The notes under the pieces: generated by a model
What the model was told of the DNA's origin: nothing
Seen by the model: only the letters and a program-made list of their open reading frames with translations
The model's database searches: none
In this document: in pieces, positions 59,729 to 64,000 of the stretch
Layout of the letters: every line of letters begins with the position of its first letter
Numbering within the stretch: the first letter of the stretch is position 1
Source: Agaricus subrufescens
Taxonomy: Eukaryota; Basidiomycota; Agaricomycetes; Agaricales; Agaricaceae
DNA: 64,000 nt
Direction of reading: 5' to 3'
Assembly: GCA_029945375.1 (NCBI GenBank)
Contig: CM057057.1
Location: 1,302,001 to 1,366,000 of the forward strand
Made by a program: the position numbers and the translations under genes

Positions 59729-60459
59729 AGTGAGTAGTGCTGACGTTGTTTGAGAAAAAAACTCACTATTCATTTTACAGAGATGTTCTGTCATTAGATT
59801 GGCGTTTTAAGAGTTGGATGTAAGGAAAAATGAGGAAGCTCGACGCGTTGAGCCGTGAGTGTTGATCCTCATTGTTGTGGTTTTATTTGGTCGCCTCAGC
59901 CATCGTCCGCCTGTAGGGCCCTTTTACGAGTCCCTGTCTACTCAGTCCGCTCGTGGCTAATTGAGCCGACTATTGCTAAGTCTGTGAGGAGCCTCTTCCT
60001 TACACTTGTTGTGGGGAGGATAGTTTATTTGAATGCGTGAAAAGTGTTGCTGATTAGATCCCAGTTAAACTGCATTCGACTCGTTGATTCTGCATTGCAT
60101 TCACTCATCAAGTCATTTGTCAATGCGTCAGCCGACTCTACCGGAGAATTGACTGCAAACCTTCACTCGATTCCCCAATACGAATCCCCAGCAGATAACC
60201 AAGCTACAACTTTGGTTTAGAAGTAGGAATTGTGAGTTGAATCGTCAGGTAAAAAATGCATCAAATCGTGGTCGACGAGACGATTCTCCCAGTGGATTCT
60301 TTTCAACATGTGCTCAATATAATATAGATGTGATGCCTAACTTATGATGTACATATATAGCATTCCATTTCAATACGACTTTGATTTACATTTGAATATA
60401 TTTTTGACTTATTTTGGACTCCGCCAAAATATGTATTAAATATATATTCAATATGCACA

Positions 60460-60632
60460 TCAATAGTTTCACGATAAAATATTTATACACTTTGGTTGTT
60501 ATTGATCACATATTGATGTCCGAACCAAAATAAGTCATTGATATAAAATTTTAAATATTTTTGCTTACTAAACTATTTAACTTTAATTAGTCATCAATAC
60601 TACACATGATTTATTGACTTGTCGGTGCAGTG
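60460..60632 (-). repeat. Right terminal inverted repeat and subterminal region
   Basis: Read on the minus strand from 60632 it starts CACTGCACCGACAAGTCAAT and continues with GCAAAAATATTTAAA and GGACATCAATATGTGATCAA, matching the left end with moderate divergence. ATTGA/TCAAT units recur here too (TATTGATG, ATCAATGACTTATT). Confidence 0.75.
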
Positions 60633-63600
60633 TATAGAAGGGTTCATGAGGAGAGTAGATATAGATCCCATGGGAAAAAACCAGGAAAAAACCGAAGATG
60701 CACATATGGACGTGTCACAGACAATTAACCGTGGGAAGCAACCCAATCGCGAACCTGCTTATCGGACCTTCAATTTTCGATATGATATTCGACGATCACA
60801 ACAACTCTAAATCATTGGACACCTTGCCTGGTTGAGGTAGACTAACCCTGGTCCAATGTTCCAGCCGTAGTGTCTTTGGTAATCTTTCTACATTCTCGCG
60901 CCAGAAGATTCGTCGAAAGTAGACGAAATTTCTCTAGAAGTTTTCCATCCGGTCCGCACTAAAAAACCTTTATAATTCGTGTGTTCTATGGCTTGGTAAC
61001 AAATCCTTTAGGCTCGAAAGGATTTTCTCACTATGTCTATCCATCCTTCACAAGCTTGACCACCTCTTTGGACAATGTCACTTGATCATACGGCGTTCAT
61101 GGCGTTCGAACAGGGAAGAGTGTTCAAGCTTCTCCAATGCCACGCGTTCAGTTAGGACCGGTGAGATGACTAGGAATGGTAATGTGAAGGAACAGACATA
61201 AGCAGCAAGTATCTTAGTTCCACGATTTCGATCAAGTAAGTTTAAAATACTCGACCTACACGCTAACCGGGGTGTTTTAGTCAGTCCCAGCTTTCCGTTA
61301 TCTGTGTTTCATTGAGAAAAAACGCGCTCACCTCCTTTGCATTTTTCCAGGGAGCACCCGCCTCCATTATAATTGTTTCGGGTTTTACTTGACGCAGTCA
61401 CTTACTTTGGAAGTTTACCTCCACGCTAGTTGGATGTGGCTTCCTCATGTCCTATATCTAACCTCGAGAAGGCATCAACCCTCAATAACGGTTCGATTCA
61501 GGAGACTGTTATTTCCGAGTTACGGATGATCAGAAATGGCTATGTAACGATCATAGAATCCGTCTTTCGTCACAAGCCCTCCATACTTGGACCGTTTAGA
61601 GGCGATCGAATGCGAGTAGCTGTTCATTTCCGTCATCGGGTCTTACAATGTGGTTTTTATTTTTTCTCTTCTTCTCGAAACGTACAGGATTGACGAATCA
61701 TTTGGGATTAATAGCATGTATGATAAACATTTACAGCGTTATTTCTGGTATCTTAGCTCTGTGCTGACACGGAGGAGTCTGTTCCTGGACCTTTTACTGG
61801 CTTCGGCTCCGTGTTCCATCAGAACTGTGTCAGATGTTTGTCCTCGCTTCTCCCATCAGGTGTTCATATGCCAGTTGTGCCATCGTAGGGTGTACATCCA
61901 AGCAGGGACGTTCTCCTCTGTATCACCACTAATGTCTTCTAAACCGACCACATTCAGCTAATTTCCCACATATTACATGAAATGGCCCTACACTATCCGG
62001 TTCAGCGGATATTTAACGATATTAGGGTCATTCTGTGCTTTCTATAATTAATCATACACTACTGGTATATCGTCAATGATCGGAATATTATACTTCCCAC
62101 GCAAAATGTGTCGCCCTCAAGGGTGGAAGTCCCTGCACACTATGATTTTTGCGTCCTTCGTAATCTCAAACGCCTCCATACCGCCGCAAGAGAAGTCAGA
62201 CTAACCCGTTTTGCATTGTTAAAACGGTTGATCCTCCGCAGATCTAAGAGGGGGCACGTTCTCGACTCAATCATCAAGCCTCGTGATAATCTAAGGCGAT
62301 CGATCGACAAGGAACAAACTCGGAGAAGGTCCAGAATGTAGAAGCGTAAAGTTTGTGCTATTCAATGCCACTATAAGCTTCTAGAACGCCGCATTTGCCA
62401 TTGTTCGATGAGTGGTTGAGACCAGGAAGGCTCCACCCCGATAATAGATAAATCGATAACCCTTAGCATGATATCCTGTTGAACAACATGCTCATTTCTC
62501 CTAATAGTCTAGCCAAATGCAGCACACATTAAACCTAATATGTCCATTACCATGTTTCAAGTTCCGCGGTTGTATGTCGATCCTTTTAGTATCCATGTGT
62601 ACCTGTCAGTCGATGTCTGGTATCAGCCAAGAAAACCAGTTATAGAAACGTATCCATTTGCTTTTACAAGGATTTGGCCTGTCCATTTCCTGTGTATTGT
62701 AAGTGAAATAAGTAATCTCCAACGTTCCTCATGCACATCACCAGTCAAACCGGGTCTTAGGTTCGTGCTACAATGTTGAGTAAGTCAATTTTACGGCGTC
62801 ACAGAAGAACCGTCTGGTTTGTAGGGGACGATTAGTGATCCTCGCGAAAAAAATAGAACGGTCTGCCTATTCTGGTCTCACGATCGGTGGACATTCACAT
62901 AGGATTCATTTAACTCCACAGATCGAACAAGGAAGAAAGCGAGAAGAGATTCGAAGAAATTCGAAAAGAACCACGTAAATCCCCAAAACCTAAGCAAAGG
63001 TTCAGGGAGGCGCAATTGACCGCTTTCCCCTTTCAGTGTAAAGTGACTGGCGAGTTATAACTTACCAAGGTAGGGAAGACTTATATTATCATTACGAAAA
63101 GCCACGGCATCAAATCGTCTTAGGACGACCGTCAGGCCTGCGGAATTTCAATTAGCCGTAACCGTGGTTCGATGAAATGCCTCGAGTCCACTGGAACCTT
63201 ATATGAGGCTTAATAACAACTGTATTCCGGTGAATAATCCTCATGCTGTAAGAACCATATTTAACTAAAAATGGTTAAGCCACTTACAACCAGAAACTCG
63301 GAATGTCATTGACATATACAAACATTAAGAATGCTTTCATTGCTCCTTGAGTCAATTGTCTCTCTGTACTGGGTGATCACAGGACATGCTGCATTAACGT
63401 GGTCCGAAAGATCCATTCGGGGAGGGGAGGGGATGCTATTGTCGTTTCTCAGTGACTCAGTACTGATTTCCTGACAAACAATCGCTTGTCAAGAGAGACG
63501 GCCCGGTGGCGAGTCAAAGTGTCATATTGTTTAGTCATTGTTTTCAGAGTCCAGTGTTCTGAAACACTGGACCATTGACGTCCAGGCTTATGAGACGCCT

Positions 63601-64000
63601 TGACGGGCATATTCATTATGCAAGTTTGGGGTCATGATTACCTACTGCCATATTATGTCTTCTAGCTATTGTGAGTAACCTTGGTATCACTTAGTGCAGG
63701 ATAAACCCCCAACTCAATTATAATAACCCTGCAGCACCAAACCTTCGTCTCCCCGAAACTCCGCCGGTATACCCTTATAGCCACCTCGCAGCGACAATGC
63801 AATTGACATTCAACCTGAGTCAAGGTATGGTGACTTGCTGAAGAAAACCAATACGAGGAAATGACTCGTATACTCGTCTCTTGGCAAACTTGCACCACTT
63901 CAAAGTTCATCAAAAATAGCATGTGTCATGTGATAGATATCAGCCTCAGTGAAGCAACCAGGTGGGGATGAGCGACATCCCACTTGAGCGCCGCTCTTCT
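60633..64000. other. Right flank without supported gene
   Basis: Short open frames at 61430, 61650, 62108 and 62540 (+) and 63662 (-) have no recognisable domain and no convincing exon chain. A perfect 10-bp stem hairpin lies at 63549-63572. I see nothing else. Confidence 0.45.

Larger units (their letters stand above)
28572..60632. mobile_element. Candidate 32-kb CACTA/Plavaka-type giant DNA transposon
   Basis: Left edge CACTGCGCTGACAAGTCAAT at 28572; right edge is the inverted counterpart ending GTCGGTGCAGTG at 60632. The similarity continues inward for about 150-200 bp of AT-rich subterminal sequence, for example GCAAAAATATTTAAA and GGACATCAATAT in both. Both edges abut TATA, compatible with a short TA-rich target duplication but uninformative in such sequence. 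CACTA elements have CACTA/CACTG ends and Tnp2-like transposases, and a Tnp2/Plavaka transposase is encoded at 34489-38602. The outer arms (28.6-34.3 kb and 52.1-60.6 kb) hold mirror-image copies of the same gene family. The centre holds about eight further genes. That the whole block moves as one unit is inference; a nest of elements is the alternative. Confidence 0.65.

Noticed and set aside
1..64000. tRNA, rRNA or CRISPR features
   Set aside because: Scanned by eye for B-box-like GGTTCGANTC strings and regularly spaced repeats. Only isolated partial matches (for example near 57880, minus strand) without an A box were found.

Overview
This is a nuclear genome window from a filamentous basidiomycete, most likely a mushroom-forming agaricomycete. 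The evidence is gene structure (many short GT-AG introns of about 50-70 bases, many exons per gene) and family content: a VosA-type velvet regulator, DUF6534 seven-helix membrane proteins, a DUF6914 relic, a LaeA-like methyltransferase and a Plavaka/Tnp2-type transposase. No CRISPR array, operon, rRNA or tRNA was seen. Protein families were recognised by reading translations by eye, without a database search.

Left part, about 3.3-27.3 kb (ordinary host genes): a SAM-dependent methyltransferase (-); an apparently intact family X DNA polymerase of the lambda type with BRCT domain (+); a secreted, GPI-anchored glycosidase-fold protein (-); a decayed DUF6914 gene (+); a protein that joins a PX phosphoinositide-binding domain to a complete GH18 chitinase domain (+); a velvet factor with a very long P/Q/H-rich tail (+); and a divergent pair of DUF6534 membrane proteins. 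The first 3.3 kb holds no gene I can support.

Middle and right, about 28.57-60.63 kb: this block reads as one giant CACTA-like (Plavaka) DNA transposon of about 32 kb. Both outer edges start CACTGC(G/A)C(T/C)GACAAGTCAAT in inverted orientation, inverted similarity continues for roughly 150-200 bp of AT-rich subterminal sequence, and both edges abut TATA. Inside are an intact-looking Tnp2/Plavaka transposase, a second large transposon-associated protein, and a block of other genes. That block contains a coiled-coil protein with an N-terminal hydrophobic segment, two small unrecognised proteins, a SUN-domain membrane protein, a WD40 protein ending in a C-terminal membrane anchor, and a large two-domain protein of unknown function. 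The outer ~6 kb on each side carry several diverged copies of a transmembrane coiled-coil gene family in mirror orientation. The right arm keeps the best copy and the left arm keeps frameshifted or truncated copies.

The most interesting idea is that this transposon carries cargo biased towards membrane-anchored proteins, including a SUN protein that would normally sit in the nuclear envelope. The mirror-image arms and CACTG termini are visible in the sequence; mobility as a unit and a nuclear-envelope role are inference. The last 3.4 kb, outside the element, has no gene I can support.
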